A DNA stretch of 64,000 bases from Phycisphaerae bacterium (GTDB lineage Bacteria > Planctomycetota > Phycisphaerae > UBA1845 > UTPLA1): positions 62,001 through 126,000 of the forward strand of contig DATEMU010000012.1 in NCBI GenBank assembly GCA_035275405.1, read 5' to 3'. Position 1 is the first letter of the stretch; each line of letters begins with the position of its first letter. Under the pieces are notes generated by a model. The model saw only the letters and a program-made list of their open reading frames with translations, searched no databases and was not told the origin of the DNA. Below are positions 1-11,268 of the stretch, piece by piece. A program made the position numbers and the translations under genes.

Positions 1-859
1 ATTCAGAGTCGGCGGTAGTGCCGTCGTCCTGGATCCGGACATAATAGGTGCCGTCGGCGGGTAACGTCACGGAGCCTGCGGCATTGGCGTCGTCCGTATC
101 AAAGTTGTCGCCTTCGCCCGCGGCCCCCCCGAGAACAGTCGTGCCATCCGTATCGAGGATATGCAAATCGGTGTCCGTAAAGTCGCCGTCGTCGTCGGGA
201 TTATCATCCACGATGACCGCAACGACGGCATCTTGAGATGCGGTGAACTCGAAGAAATCGGGGGTACCTCCGAGCGTGCCGCTCATGACAGCCGCGGAAA
301 TGAAATCGGCGGTTCCCGAAGAATTGTTAGCTTCGGTCTCCGCGGCGGTCGCGGCGGGGTTGACGACCGCCTGGAAAAGCGAATAACTCGAGATTGTGTC
401 GTCGTCTCCAACCTCAAAAACCTGATAAAAGACGTTTCCGGCCTGCGCGGGGGACACTGCGGCACCGGCAATGGCCGAACTCGAATCGAGGGCCGCCCCC
501 GGCGGACCGCTATCATTGTCTTCTTCGATCAGGCTGCCATCGTGGCCGAGTATTCGCAGAAACGAGTCTATCGACGTGGTTGAGCCGCTGGTATCCACAT
601 AGGCGAAGATGAGATCGCCCGCCGCCGCGCCCTCGCGACGATAAAAGTCGCCGTCCCCGTTGGGGGTGATACCGCCCGAGGCGAGTTCATTGTGGCGGAT
701 GAAATTCGACTGACCCATGTTGTCGTTTGGCTCTGTCTCGCAAACGAAGCCGCCCAACGTCACACCCAAGACCAGGAATAAGAGGAAGGAGAGGCTCATC
801 GGCCTCAACCACCGCGTCGATCGACTCTTCCGAATTTGCCGGGCGGTCGTTTCACACAT
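1..859 (-). CDS. Secreted PPC-repeat protein, C-terminus beyond window
   Basis: The reading frame is open from ATG at 859 to the window edge, giving 286 residues with no stop, so the C-terminus is missing. An AAGGAG Shine-Dalgarno sits about 8 bases before the start. An Arg-rich N-terminus is followed by a hydrophobic stretch (about residues 26-40, SLSFLLFLVLGVTLGG), a likely signal peptide. The mature part holds two or more units of the type ETEPND...DGDFYR...DSFLRIL, ending in ADGTYYVRIQDDG, typical of the pre-peptidase C-terminal (PPC) domain, a beta-sandwich found in exported bacterial proteins. Acidic DDD/DTD runs suggest calcium binding. I infer an extracellular or cell-surface protein of unknown role; a C-terminal sorting or dockerin module could lie outside the window. 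Confidence 0.75.
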   Translation of the reverse strand, partial: MCETTARQIRKSRSTRWLRPMSLSFLLFLVLGVTLGGFVCETEPNDNMGQSNFIRHNELASGGITPNGDGDFYRREGAAAGDLIFAYVDTSGSTTSIDSFLRILGHDGSLIEEDNDSGPPGAALDSSSAIAGAAVSPAQAGNVFYQVFEVGDDDTISSYSLFQAVVNPAATAAETEANNSSGTADFISAAVMSGTLGGTPDFFEFTASQDAVVAVIVDDNPDDDGDFTDTDLHILDTDGTTVLGGAAGEGDNFDTDDANAAGSVTLPADGTYYVRIQDDGTTADSE

Positions 860-1093
860 GGCTTTTTTCTCCTTCGCGAGGATGTTGCGATCACGCGTAA
901 TCGCGCGAGAACGGGACTCATTTGAATCACGAACTACAACAGCCGGGAATCGCTCTGTGATTCCGCTCCGAACGGTCCATTCTAACAAATCGCAGGACGC
1001 GGCCAAGCGAAATTGCGCGGATCGAGCGCTCGGTCGAATTGCGCGCCGCATTTCAGATTCAGAATTATCGGACGGGAGAAGAAGCGACCTTCG

Positions 1094-2923
1094 TCATTCC
1101 ACTGTCACGGACTTGGCCAGATTCCGCGGCTTGTCCACGTCGCAGCCGCGCAAGACCGCTGCGTGGTAGGCGAGAAGTTGCAGTGGAACGATGGTCACCA
1201 TCGGCTGTAGCGGCTCGGGGACGTCGGGTACGTAGAAGACATGCTCGGCGAGCGACGCGATCTCTTCGTCCCCCTCGGTGGCGACGACGATCACGCGGCC
1301 GCTGCGGGCCCGCACTTCCTCGATGTTGCTGACGACCTTGTCGTACTGGCTGTTCTTCGTGGCGATGAAGACGACCGGCATGTCCTTGGTGATCAGGGCG
1401 ATGGGTCCATGCTTCATCTCGGCGGCGGGCATGCCCTCGGCGTGGATGTAGGAGATTTCCTTGAGCTTGAGCGCGCCTTCCAGCGCGGTCGGATAGTTGT
1501 ACCCGCGGCCCAGGTAGAGCCAGTTTTCGGCGTCCTTGAAACGCTCGGCGACTTCGCGGATCGCGTCGCTCTGCGCGGTGATGCGGCGGATCTTATCCGG
1601 CAGACCGTCGAGCGCCGTCAGGATCGACAACAAATCCGGCTGCGAAAGATGTCGCCGCCGACCCAGGTACAGCGCCATCATCGTCAGCACGAGCACCTGG
1701 CCGATGTACGCCTTGGTGCTGGCGACGCCGATCTCCGGGCCGACGTGCAGATAGATGCCCGCATCCGTCTCGCGGGCGATGGTCGAGCCGACGGCGTTGA
1801 CGACGCCCAGGCCCAACGCGCCCTTATCTCGCGCTTCGCGAAGCGCGGCGAGCGTGTCCGCGGTTTCGCCCGACTGGCTGATGGCGAGAACGACCGTCCC
1901 CGGTTCGATGACGGGGTTGCGATAGCGAAATTCGGAGGCGTATTCAACCTCGGCGGGTATGCGGGCCAGGTCTTCGAAGAGGTATTCGCCGACAAGGGCG
2001 GCGTGCCACGCCGTGCCGCATGCCGTGATGATGAACCGCTTCGTATTGACCAGTTCGCGGGCGAAGCTCGCCAGACCGCCCAGGTGGATGCGGCCCTCCG
2101 CGAGATTGACGCGCCCGCGCATGCAGTCGGCCATCGCCCCGGGCTGCTCAAAGATCTCCTTGAGCATGAAGTGCTCGTGACCGCCCAGCTCGATGTCTTC
2201 GAGCGTCATCTCCAGTTCGGTCACTTCCTTCGTGATGGGCAGCGCGTCGAGCGTGGTCGTGCGGAAGCCGTCGTCCCAGACGCAGGCCATCTCGCCGTCG
2301 GAGAGATAGATCACCTGGGTCATGTGCTGCACGATGGCGGCGGCGTCGGAGGCGACGACGTATTCGCCATCGCCGATGCCGATGATGAGCGGACTGCCTT
2401 TTCGGGCGGCGACGATCTTGCCGGGCTCCTCGGAGCAGATGACCGCGATGCCGTACGTCCCGCGGACGTCGCGCAGGGCCGTGCGGACCGCCGTCTCCAG
2501 ATCGCCGTTGTAAAAGTGGCCGATGAGCTGGACGAGCACCTCGGTGTCCGTCTCGCTGCGAAACTCCACGCCGCGATGTTCGAGGTAGGTCCGCAGCGAT
2601 TGGTAATTCTCAATGATGCCGTTGTGGATCAGGGCGATCCGACCGGTCGAGTCCAGGTGCGGGTGGGCGTTGCGATCGTTCGGGGCGCCGTGGGTGGCCC
2701 AGCGGGTATGCGAGATGCCGCAGGTGCCGACCATGGCATCGGCGGCGAGGTGCGATTCGAGGACGGAGATCCGGCCGGCGTGTTTCTCGACTTGCAGCCC
2801 GGTGCTTTCGCTCTGGACGGCGATGCCGGCGGAGTCGTAGCCGCGGTATTCGAGGCGCTTGATGCCCTCGATCAGGATGGGACGCGCCTGACGAAAGCCG
2901 GTGTAAGCTACGATTCCGCACAT
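1094..2923 (-). CDS. glmS: Glutamine--fructose-6-phosphate aminotransferase (isomerizing)
   Basis: Makes glucosamine-6-phosphate from fructose-6-phosphate and glutamine, the entry step to UDP-GlcNAc. The 609-residue length is normal for the family. The N-terminal MCGIV provides the Cys nucleophile of the class II glutamine amidotransferase domain, followed by EYRGYDSAG and the THGAPNDRNAHPH region. The C-terminal half has two SIS sugar-isomerase domains, visible as TACGTAWHAAL, SQSGETADT and MKHGPIAL, and ends in the family's usual PRNLAKSVTVE. GGAG lies about 11 bases before the start. The leader shows no glmS-ribozyme-like core. It is transcribed alone, away from the tRNA gene. Confidence 0.97.
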   Translation of the reverse strand: MCGIVAYTGFRQARPILIEGIKRLEYRGYDSAGIAVQSESTGLQVEKHAGRISVLESHLAADAMVGTCGISHTRWATHGAPNDRNAHPHLDSTGRIALIHNGIIENYQSLRTYLEHRGVEFRSETDTEVLVQLIGHFYNGDLETAVRTALRDVRGTYGIAVICSEEPGKIVAARKGSPLIIGIGDGEYVVASDAAAIVQHMTQVIYLSDGEMACVWDDGFRTTTLDALPITKEVTELEMTLEDIELGGHEHFMLKEIFEQPGAMADCMRGRVNLAEGRIHLGGLASFARELVNTKRFIITACGTAWHAALVGEYLFEDLARIPAEVEYASEFRYRNPVIEPGTVVLAISQSGETADTLAALREARDKGALGLGVVNAVGSTIARETDAGIYLHVGPEIGVASTKAYIGQVLVLTMMALYLGRRRHLSQPDLLSILTALDGLPDKIRRITAQSDAIREVAERFKDAENWLYLGRGYNYPTALEGALKLKEISYIHAEGMPAAEMKHGPIALITKDMPVVFIATKNSQYDKVVSNIEEVRARSGRVIVVATEGDEEIASLAEHVFYVPDVPEPLQPMVTIVPLQLLAYHAAVLRGCDVDKPRNLAKSVTVE

Positions 2924-3012
2924 AGGGGGTCGCTCCAGGGAATGCCGCAGGGTTGTTCCGGTCCCTGCACGACTCTTATCGGTTAGCGAGAGAGGGGCTC
3001 ATCTGAGGCGAT

Positions 3013-3039
3013 ATTATACGCCAGAAGCAGTCTTGTGAA
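3013..3039 (-). promoter_or_regulatory. Candidate sigma-70 promoter of glmS
   Basis: On the minus strand a perfect TATAAT (3013-3018) lies 90 bases before the glmS start. The best upstream hexamer, TTCACA (3034-3039), is 15 bases away, shorter than the preferred 17. The -10 is convincing and the -35 is weak. Confidence 0.4.
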
Positions 3040-3223
3040 TTGATCCCCTCTCTGAAAGACCTACGGGGCCTGCGGTGGATAGTTCGAGCCAAATCCGACA
3101 ACGAGCTAGACTATCATCTGCCGGCGGAGCAATTGACGGCGATTCTTTTGTGCATACGGTTGCCTCGATGGAGGCCTGATATTGTGGGGTGACTCGCTCT
3201 AGGGTACTCTACCGTCGCCTCTT

Positions 3224-3297
3224 GCGCCTGTAGCTCAATTGGATAGAGCTTCTGACTTCGGATCAGAAGGTTGGGGGTTCGAGTCCCTCCGGGCGCG
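3224..3297 (+). tRNA. tRNA-Arg (anticodon TCG)
   Basis: A full cloverleaf can be drawn. The acceptor arms GCGCCTG and CGGGCGC pair, including one T-G pair; the D arm is GCTC/GAGC; the anticodon stem TCTGA/TCAGA encloses loop CTTCGGA with anticodon TCG; the T arm is GGGGG-TTCGAGT-CCCTC. The TCG anticodon reads CGA arginine codons. The 3' CCA is not encoded. Confidence 0.95.
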
Positions 3298-3437
3298 TTT
3301 TCCAAGCTAAATACGGCCGGCAGCCAATGGCGATATGTACTGTCGTCGAAAACCGCGATTTTCAATTCTCATCGCACCTGCGTAACATTATATATATCAG
3401 CATGTTATATGTATTGGATGGAGTTGGTTTCCCCAGC

Positions 3438-3465
3438 TTGACAAACTTGGATTATGGGCTATATT
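3438..3465 (+). promoter_or_regulatory. Candidate rRNA promoter P1
   Basis: TTGACA (3438-3443), a 16-base spacer and TATATT (3460-3465) make a near-consensus sigma-70 promoter. It lies about 555 bases before the 16S start, in an AT-rich patch that stands out from its surroundings, and faces the 16S gene. Confidence 0.65.
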
Positions 3466-3672
3466 TTCCATGCCCTAGTCGGTGTTCCGGTGTTAGGTTT
3501 CTGCCGGGCCATCTGTCGTGCGTGCCCGCCTCGGCGGGTTGAAAACGGCGACGAAAAGGTGGCGATGGCGGGTTGTCCTGGCTCCGGTTTTTTTTCGCCA
3601 ACCGGGACTTTACGCGGACTTGCGACGACCGAGCGGTCGGCAAGGCGTGGAAAGTTTTCGCCCGAAGGCGGC

Positions 3673-3700
3673 TTGACATCGAGGGAGGGTGCCTTAAACT
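3673..3700 (+). promoter_or_regulatory. Candidate rRNA promoter P2
   Basis: TTGACA (3673-3678), a 16-base spacer and TAAACT (3695-3700). It lies just upstream of the boxA at 3729, the usual position of the proximal rRNA promoter. With the site at 3438 it would form a tandem pair. Confidence 0.6.
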
Positions 3701-3728
3701 GCTCGGCTCGCCACACAGGGCGAGAGAT

Positions 3729-3740
3729 TGCTCTTTGACA
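3729..3740 (+). promoter_or_regulatory. boxA antitermination site of the 16S leader
   Basis: TGCTCTTTGACA differs by one base from the E. coli rrn boxA core (TGCTCTTTAACA), which recruits NusB-S10 to the elongating polymerase. It sits about 28 bases after the P2 -10 element and directly before the left arm of the processing stem. Confidence 0.7.
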
Positions 3741-3743
3741 AGT

Positions 3744-3755
3744 AAACAGAGATCG
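3744..3755 (+). other. Left arm of pre-16S processing stem
   Basis: AAACAGAGATCG is the exact reverse complement of CGATCTCTGTTT at 5716-5727 on the other side of the 16S gene. Three more pairs (AAG/CTT) extend the duplex past a one-base bulge. Stems bracketing 16S rRNA are normally cut by RNase III. Confidence 0.75.
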
Positions 3756-4020
3756 CCGCGAGAATGTGGGGTTCGGTGCGGACTGCAACACCGCAGCGGA
3801 CCTAAAAAGATCCTGTCGGACCGCCTCAAAAACAGGCTTCACCTGTTTGGCGGCCGGCCGGGTGTGCCGGCTGGGCGCGAAAGCGTCTGGCCTGCTCAAA
3901 CATTCTCGTTTTGCAGACGAACGGTTTGAGCTTAGGAGTCTGTCGACATCGAGTCGAGAGACCCTTGTCAAGTTTCAACGAAATCACGGAGCGGGCAACC
4001 GCGACGTGTTCGAAGAAAAA

Positions 4021-5604
<1,584 letters not shown>

Positions 5605-5715
5605 GGGGATACCTAGACGAACGAACTTCGCTTCGGCGAGGATCGATCGTGTATGGTCAGCACATTTTTCGGGCCGCTTCGGCGGCCGCGAGTGATTGGC
5701 AACGATCGCTCCCGA

Positions 5716-5727
5716 CGATCTCTGTTT
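5716..5727 (+). other. Right arm of pre-16S processing stem
   Basis: CGATCTCTGTTT pairs perfectly with 3744-3755, so the closing helix brings the two ends of the 16S precursor together. It lies 113 bases after the mature 3' end and 14 bases before the terminator hairpin. Confidence 0.75.
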
Positions 5728-5740
5728 CTTGATATACAAG

Positions 5741-5775
5741 ACGCCCGGCGCGCAGAAATGCCCGCCGGGCGTTTT
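5741..5775 (+). terminator. Rho-independent terminator of the 16S unit
   Basis: ACGCCCGGCG (5741-5750) pairs perfectly with CGCCGGGCGT (5763-5772) around a 12-base loop, followed by a short T run (5772-5775). It ends the rRNA transcript before any 23S gene could be reached. The same hairpin may also serve the convergent gene ending at 5789. Confidence 0.7.
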
Positions 5776-5788
5776 GCTTGCGCCCTGA

Positions 5789-7282
5789 TCACCGGCTCAT
5801 CCACGCGGACCACGATCGCAGCCAATAGTTCATCGCCGAAGCTGGCCAGGCGGCGCCTAGGCGGGCGAAGTCGATATTGGAAATATGTGTTGTCGACGAG
5901 CGCGACGTCGGCGACGCGAGCATTCGCATCGGCCATTCCGCGCCGAATTCCCAGACCGCCCTTGTGATCAACGCCGCATCCAGAGATAGATGGGGGTCCA
6001 CGTCGGCGACCACGCCCTCCACGATCAGTATCGTTTTGCGAAAGAGCATCAGATCCATTGGAAACCGCGTGCCGGCGATTGCCAGGGCGTCCAGAAGGCG
6101 CGCCAGCCACGACGGGCCGGGCACTTTCCCGCGAACGATTTCATCGATCGCGCCGTCCACCGTACCGCGGACCATCGAGTCATCGACCGGCGACGCCGCC
6201 AACGAGGTAGCGGCCCGGCACACTTCCGCCGCATCCAGGCGCATCGCCGCGAAAATGATCCGAGCGATAATTTCCTGCTGCACCTTCGTCAGCCGGCCGG
6301 TCAAGCTCCAGTCGAGGATCCCCAGCCCTCCGCCGGAAACAGCCAAGAGGTTTCCGGCGTGCGGATCGGCATGAAAAATCGTCTCGGGCTCGCTTGAAAA
6401 GACCGCGTCGCCCACCAGGGCGTCAATGATGGTGCGCGCCAGTGATCGCCGCTGCCCGGCGGTGAGCGATCCAACCTGCGTGGCCTTGACGCCGTCGATG
6501 TATTCCATCGCGGTGACGCCCGGCATGCTGAACGGCAATACCTCGGGGATGATGACATCTTCGCGGTGGGCGTAGCGCGTCGCGGCCAGGCGGAGATTAT
6601 TCTGCTCGATCTCGAACCGGACCTCGCTCGCCAATACATCCCGAACCGTGTCGAACGTGTCGCGATAGGCAAAGTCCGGCAAATCGCAGGCGGCGCGTCG
6701 ATCGTCGAGATAATCGGCGAGGTCGGCGATGATCGCCAATTCCTCCTCCAATCGCGCCGCCACTCCGGGCTTGAGCACTTTCAAGGCGGCGCGCCGCCGC
6801 GGGTGACCGCCGCCGGGTGACCAGGTACAGGCCATGACGACGGCCACGCTCGCCTCGGCGAGCGCCCGAGGTTCGAATTGAATGTCATAGCATTCGATCG
6901 CCTCCGCCATCTCGTCGTTAATGATGGGCTGCACGGCACTCAATGGTGTCTTTGGCTCGAACGACTCGAGGCGCTGAAGGTGCGTGCGAAAGTCGGCATC
7001 GAGCGCGCGGTGTCGGGCAACAACCTGACCCAGCTTGTGCAATGTCGGGCAGGCATGAAGGAGTTGAACGAAACGAACCGCAGCGGACAAACCCGAGGTT
7101 TCTTCAGTTTGTTCGCCGACGATTTCGCCCCAGCGTTTGCGGGAAAACCTGGACAGGAAGTACTGAAGCGCGTCGGCAATCAACAGTCGATATGCCGCGT
7201 AGCAGTCCGGCACAAGCGTTTCGATGGTCCCGGGACCGAGCCAGTCATCGAGTCGGTTTTGGGGATCGGATTGACCGGACAT
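5789..7282 (-). CDS. ABC1/UbiB/AarF-type protein kinase-like
   Basis: A 497-residue atypical kinase of the ABC1/UbiB family, whose members support quinone synthesis or lipid homeostasis at membranes. The family KxGQ motif is KLGQ (83-86). The ATP-site lysine lies in ALKVLKPG (near 168). The catalytic-loop signature HADPHAGN is at 304-311 and the metal-binding LDWSLTGRL near 323. The alanine-rich loop is altered to AEASVAVVM. I start at ATG 7282, with AAGG nearby. An upstream TTG at 7384 overlapping the stop of the preceding gene is possible but adds an unconvincing extension. It could be co-transcribed with the activase gene upstream. The substrate is unknown. Confidence 0.85.
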   Translation of the reverse strand: MSGQSDPQNRLDDWLGPGTIETLVPDCYAAYRLLIADALQYFLSRFSRKRWGEIVGEQTEETSGLSAAVRFVQLLHACPTLHKLGQVVARHRALDADFRTHLQRLESFEPKTPLSAVQPIINDEMAEAIECYDIQFEPRALAEASVAVVMACTWSPGGGHPRRRAALKVLKPGVAARLEEELAIIADLADYLDDRRAACDLPDFAYRDTFDTVRDVLASEVRFEIEQNNLRLAATRYAHREDVIIPEVLPFSMPGVTAMEYIDGVKATQVGSLTAGQRRSLARTIIDALVGDAVFSSEPETIFHADPHAGNLLAVSGGGLGILDWSLTGRLTKVQQEIIARIIFAAMRLDAAEVCRAATSLAASPVDDSMVRGTVDGAIDEIVRGKVPGPSWLARLLDALAIAGTRFPMDLMLFRKTILIVEGVVADVDPHLSLDAALITRAVWEFGAEWPMRMLASPTSRSSTTHISNIDFARLGAAWPASAMNYWLRSWSAWMSR

Positions 7283-7380
7283 GGAGTGTGCCTTGGCGCG
7301 GCGCGTCGAGGCTTCCGCCGATCCAATGATACGCGGGAAAAGTCTTTGCTGAAAGGACGCCCTGACGGTGGGAGGATAAA

Positions 7381-10300
7381 TCAAACGCCCACGACGGCGC
7401 CCTGCTCAATCATATCGCCGACAAAATCGCGATGCGGCGTGGGCATTCGGCTCGAGCGAAGCTCCCTCTCCATCTCCGCCAGGCGCGTCTCGATCTCCGC
7501 CATCTTGTGTTTGCGGCGGACAAGCTTCTCGCGGTGGCGCCGTAGGAAGTACGCGATCGTCTCGATGCGAATCTTGATCGAGCCGGTCGGCTTGTTCTCG
7601 TCGATGTCCTTGAAGCAGAAGTAGGGCGTGCCGCTGTTCTCGATGATCTCCTCGACGACCGTATAGATCGGGGCGTCGTGGCCGCACTTGAAGCTGGACA
7701 GCTCCAGGGCGACGAGGTTGGGGTGCCGTGCCGCGTACTTGGCGGCCCAAATCTTGCGGTTGGTGTTTTCGCTGTAGGCGTTCTTCCAGGCATCCTCGAT
7801 GGATACGGCGCTGGCGAACGCACCCCGGCGGACTTCCTCGCCGAAGAGCCGTTCCAGGATCTCCGGGTCGCGCGGCAGCGTGTCCATTGTGAAGACCGGA
7901 ATGCCGAGCTTCTGGAATTCGTCGGGGATTTCGTGGCAGACGCCGGGGTCATGGTGATACGGCCGCGTGAGCAGGACGACGCCGATCTCGTCGTTCTTCT
8001 CCAGGCGCTCCAATAGCTCACGGGCCTGATTGCGCAGGTCGGCGTTGAATGTGTCGTAGTAGTCCCACGCCATGCGGCAGGCCCGGGCGTTTTCTTCTTC
8101 GGAGAGACCGAGCTTGTCGCCGAACTCCTTGAACATCTGCCGCGCGAGCAGCCCCGGCTCGCTGAAGTTCACAAAGGTGTCCAGATAGACCGTGCCCATC
8201 TCCTTGAACAGGTCCGATTCCTTGGTGAACGCGGCCTTCACGGCCTCCGGCGTCGCGGTAACGGTCGGGCACGCGCGGCTGCTCTGGATGTTTTCCATGA
8301 ACGTCGGCATGCAGTCGATCATGGGGAAGAAGATGTAGTCGAGGGGTTTTTCCTTGTGCTTGTGATAAAGCAGGTTGTGGACGTGGGGAATGCCGATCTT
8401 GCTCGGGAAGCAGGGATCGATCGCCCCGCGTTTGGCGCCCTCTTTGTACAGCTCCTCGCTGGTGTAATCGCTCCAGATGAGATTCGCAGCGCGGATGCCG
8501 AGGGCCTGGAAATAGGCCATGAACCACGGCCCCATCGAATACATATTGAGCACGCGGGGCATGCCGATGCGAACGTTCTCGCGATTCTTCATGAGCGCGA
8601 TCCGCCGCTCGATTTCTTTCTTCTTGAGAATATTGGCGAGCGTCACCTTCGGCAGCGGATCGGAGACGTTGTCGATTTCGACCGGCGCGAAGGACTCGCG
8701 GGCGGCGATCTCGGCGAAGTTGGGATTGGCCTTCTTCACGGCGTCGAGACCGGCCTTGATCTCGCGCATGTCGCTGACATCCTCGACAGTGCCCTTCTCG
8801 CAGGTAGCGATGATGAGCCGCTGTTCGCCCTCTTCGAGCGGGACCTTGGATTTGGATTTTGGCTTAGCCGTCGTCGGCCCGGCTTCCGCGGCGGCATCTG
8901 CGGCTGAACCGTGCTTGATGCGCGTCGGATGACCCGCCTCCGGGCCCATCTTGATGATCTGAGTGGTGAGGCTGACGAGGACGCCGCTGCCGCCGGCCGG
9001 CGCGGCGGCTTGGGTTTCTTCGCCCGTCTTCACGTCGATGAAAGTCCGCAGGCACTTGTTCTTGCAGAAATAGCAGCGCGTCGATTCGGCGCGCGTTGTG
9101 CGGAATTTGATCTTCTGCACGCGCTCCAGGCCGATGAAGCTCGTGCGCACGTCGTTTTCGTTGTAGAGACGGTGGGCCTCGACCGCGCAGCCAATCGCCC
9201 CCGCTTCGCCGCAGAACTTGTGGACGATGATGTTCGGCTGCTCGGCCATTCCGCGGAACCGGCTGGAGATGAAATCCACCTGGCTCTTGACGGCCGCGAG
9301 GTTGTGCTGCGTTCCGCCCTGGAGCACGAAGGTCTTGCCGAGCTTGGCGAGGTTGGGGATCTGGGAGACGTAGAGCCAGATGTTTTTGGGCAGAACGTCG
9401 CACAGACCGGCCATGATCTCGTTCGGCGCCCAGCCTTGGCGCTGGAAATCGACAATGTCGGACTGCATGAAGACAGCGCAGCCATAGCCGAAGCTGGGCA
9501 TGGCCTCGGCGCTGAAGGCGATGTCGGCGAAATCCTCGACCTTAAAGCCGAACGTCTGAGCCGTGCCCTGCAGGAAGTAGCCGTTGCCGGCCGAGCATTG
9601 CGTGTTGAGCTTGAAGTCCTTGACCTGCCCGTTCTTCAGGATGATGAGCTTGATGTCCTGACCGCCGACGTCGACGATCACGTCCGTATGGGGGTAAAAG
9701 TGCATGCCCGCCTGCGTGTGTGCGACGGTCTCGACCAAGGCAACGTCAGCCTGGAGCACATCCTTGAGAATGTCCTTGGCGTAGCCGGTCGTGCCGACAC
9801 CGAGCACCTCCAGCTTGCAGCCCTGGTCTTCAATCTGCTTTTGCAGCAGGGCGAAGATCTCCATCGTGTCTTCGATGGGATTGCCCTTGGAAAGCTGATA
9901 CGCCTTCCCGACGACGTTTTTCTCCATATCGAGCAGGACACCTTTGGTGCTCGTGCTGCCGCCGTCGAGGCCGACGAAGGCCTGCACCGTCGTGCCGGGC
10001 GCATAGAACTTCGGCGTCCACGATTCTTTTTTGTACTTCTCCTTAAAGGCAGCGAGTTCGGCATCGTCTTTCCAAAGACCCTTGCCGCCGGCGGCCTTCT
10101 TTTCCTCGACGCGGCCGACAGTGATGTACCACTCGAGTTCGCCCATCCCGCGATAGACGCCGAAGTTGGGGTTGTCCTGCACCTCGATCTTGGCGTACTC
10201 GACGGCGCCCAGCGCCGCGAAGTACTGCGCGTTGTCCGGCACGACAATCAATTCCTCAATCGGCTTGGATTCATCGAAGGGGACGTTTCGCTCCCGCCAG

Positions 10301-11268
10301 ATCGCCGGAATGTTGTGTCGCCAGCAGTCGCGCATGCCTTTGATGTAACAGTTCGGCCCGCCCAGGAGGAGCACCTGCGGCCGGAGCGTGTGACCGCGCG
10401 TGAGCACCGAGAGATTCTGCTGGATAATGCTCTCGAAGAGCGAGGCCATCAGTTCGTCCGGCGGGACGCCCTGCTTTTGCAGGCCGTTGATGTCCGTCTC
10501 GGCGAAGACGCCGCATTTGCCCGCGACGGGGTGCAGCTTGAGGCCGACGTAGCCCATGTTGCACAGTTCGTCAGTCGGAATCCGGAGCTTGGCGTTGATC
10601 TTGTCGATGACCGCGCCGGTGCCGCCGGCGCATTTGTCGTTCATCGAGGGAATCTTCTTTTTCTTGCCGGTCGTCTCGTCGGCCTTAAAGACGATGATCT
10701 TGGCGTCCTGGCCGCCGAGTTCGACGACGCTTTGCACGTCCGGGTAGAGCTTTTCGACGGAGAGGCTGACGGCGTTGACTTCCTGCACGAACTTCGCGCC
10801 GATCCGCTTGCCAATGGACGACCCGCCGCTGCCGGTCATGAAGACGCGGAAGGCGTTGCGCGGGACATCGGCGAACTTCTCCTCAATGGTCCGCAGCATC
10901 TCGATGCACTTTTCCGGCTGCTTGGTGTCGTGCCGCTGGTAGTCCTTGTGCAGGATTTCGTCGGTGATCGGATCGACGACGACGAACTTGACGGTCGTGC
11001 TGCCGACGTCGAGGCCGATGAGCAGGCCTTGGGGGTATTTGGTCGTCGGGGTAAACGGCAGATCTTCGATGACCGGCTTGGTCTTCTCTGCTTTGACCAT
11101 TCCGACGTTGAGCTGTACGAAGCCGAGCGCGGCATCTTTGGGCTCGCTCTTTGTCGAGCAGCATCCGCCGGAGGAACAGCCGCCGCCGGAGGACTTGCCC
11201 TCCGTTTTCGTTCCGCACGACCCGCCAGAGTGTCCGTGGTCTGCTTCAAGTTTGATGGATTTGTTCAT
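7381..11268 (-). CDS. Double BadF/BcrA-type acyl-CoA dehydratase activase with DUF2229
   Basis: A 1295-residue protein related to the ATPases that inject electrons into 2-hydroxyacyl-CoA dehydratases and benzoyl-CoA reductases. After a Gly/Cys-rich N-terminus (residues 15-40) come two ASKHA ATPase modules. The first has LDVGSTTVK (86-94) and cysteines 213 (NDKCAGGTG) and 252 (CGVFAETD). The second has LDGGSTSTK (434-442) and cysteines 558 (TQCSAGNG) and 597 (GCAVFMQSD). In known activases two identical chains share one [4Fe-4S] cluster through two Cys each; here one chain supplies all four. A CYFCKNKC motif (732-739) precedes a C-terminal DUF2229-like region from about 900. A Shine-Dalgarno (AAAAGG) precedes the ATG. 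The likely partner is encoded at 12338-14152. Substrate unknown. Confidence 0.88.
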   Translation of the reverse strand: MNKSIKLEADHGHSGGSCGTKTEGKSSGGGCSSGGCCSTKSEPKDAALGFVQLNVGMVKAEKTKPVIEDLPFTPTTKYPQGLLIGLDVGSTTVKFVVVDPITDEILHKDYQRHDTKQPEKCIEMLRTIEEKFADVPRNAFRVFMTGSGGSSIGKRIGAKFVQEVNAVSLSVEKLYPDVQSVVELGGQDAKIIVFKADETTGKKKKIPSMNDKCAGGTGAVIDKINAKLRIPTDELCNMGYVGLKLHPVAGKCGVFAETDINGLQKQGVPPDELMASLFESIIQQNLSVLTRGHTLRPQVLLLGGPNCYIKGMRDCWRHNIPAIWRERNVPFDESKPIEELIVVPDNAQYFAALGAVEYAKIEVQDNPNFGVYRGMGELEWYITVGRVEEKKAAGGKGLWKDDAELAAFKEKYKKESWTPKFYAPGTTVQAFVGLDGGSTSTKGVLLDMEKNVVGKAYQLSKGNPIEDTMEIFALLQKQIEDQGCKLEVLGVGTTGYAKDILKDVLQADVALVETVAHTQAGMHFYPHTDVIVDVGGQDIKLIILKNGQVKDFKLNTQCSAGNGYFLQGTAQTFGFKVEDFADIAFSAEAMPSFGYGCAVFMQSDIVDFQRQGWAPNEIMAGLCDVLPKNIWLYVSQIPNLAKLGKTFVLQGGTQHNLAAVKSQVDFISSRFRGMAEQPNIIVHKFCGEAGAIGCAVEAHRLYNENDVRTSFIGLERVQKIKFRTTRAESTRCYFCKNKCLRTFIDVKTGEETQAAAPAGGSGVLVSLTTQIIKMGPEAGHPTRIKHGSAADAAAEAGPTTAKPKSKSKVPLEEGEQRLIIATCEKGTVEDVSDMREIKAGLDAVKKANPNFAEIAARESFAPVEIDNVSDPLPKVTLANILKKKEIERRIALMKNRENVRIGMPRVLNMYSMGPWFMAYFQALGIRAANLIWSDYTSEELYKEGAKRGAIDPCFPSKIGIPHVHNLLYHKHKEKPLDYIFFPMIDCMPTFMENIQSSRACPTVTATPEAVKAAFTKESDLFKEMGTVYLDTFVNFSEPGLLARQMFKEFGDKLGLSEEENARACRMAWDYYDTFNADLRNQARELLERLEKNDEIGVVLLTRPYHHDPGVCHEIPDEFQKLGIPVFTMDTLPRDPEILERLFGEEVRRGAFASAVSIEDAWKNAYSENTNRKIWAAKYAARHPNLVALELSSFKCGHDAPIYTVVEEIIENSGTPYFCFKDIDENKPTGSIKIRIETIAYFLRRHREKLVRRKHKMAEIETRLAEMERELRSSRMPTPHRDFVGDMIEQGAVVGV

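Noticed and set aside
1241..2986. 581-codon frame opposite glmS
   Set aside because: Shadow of glmS; no motifs.
2924..3012. glmS ribozyme in the glmS leader
   Set aside because: No conserved core or pseudoknot pattern could be found.
7282..7384. TTG start at 7384 for the kinase, overlapping the previous stop
   Set aside because: The added residues look non-coding in family terms and the ATG at 7282 fits better; not excluded.
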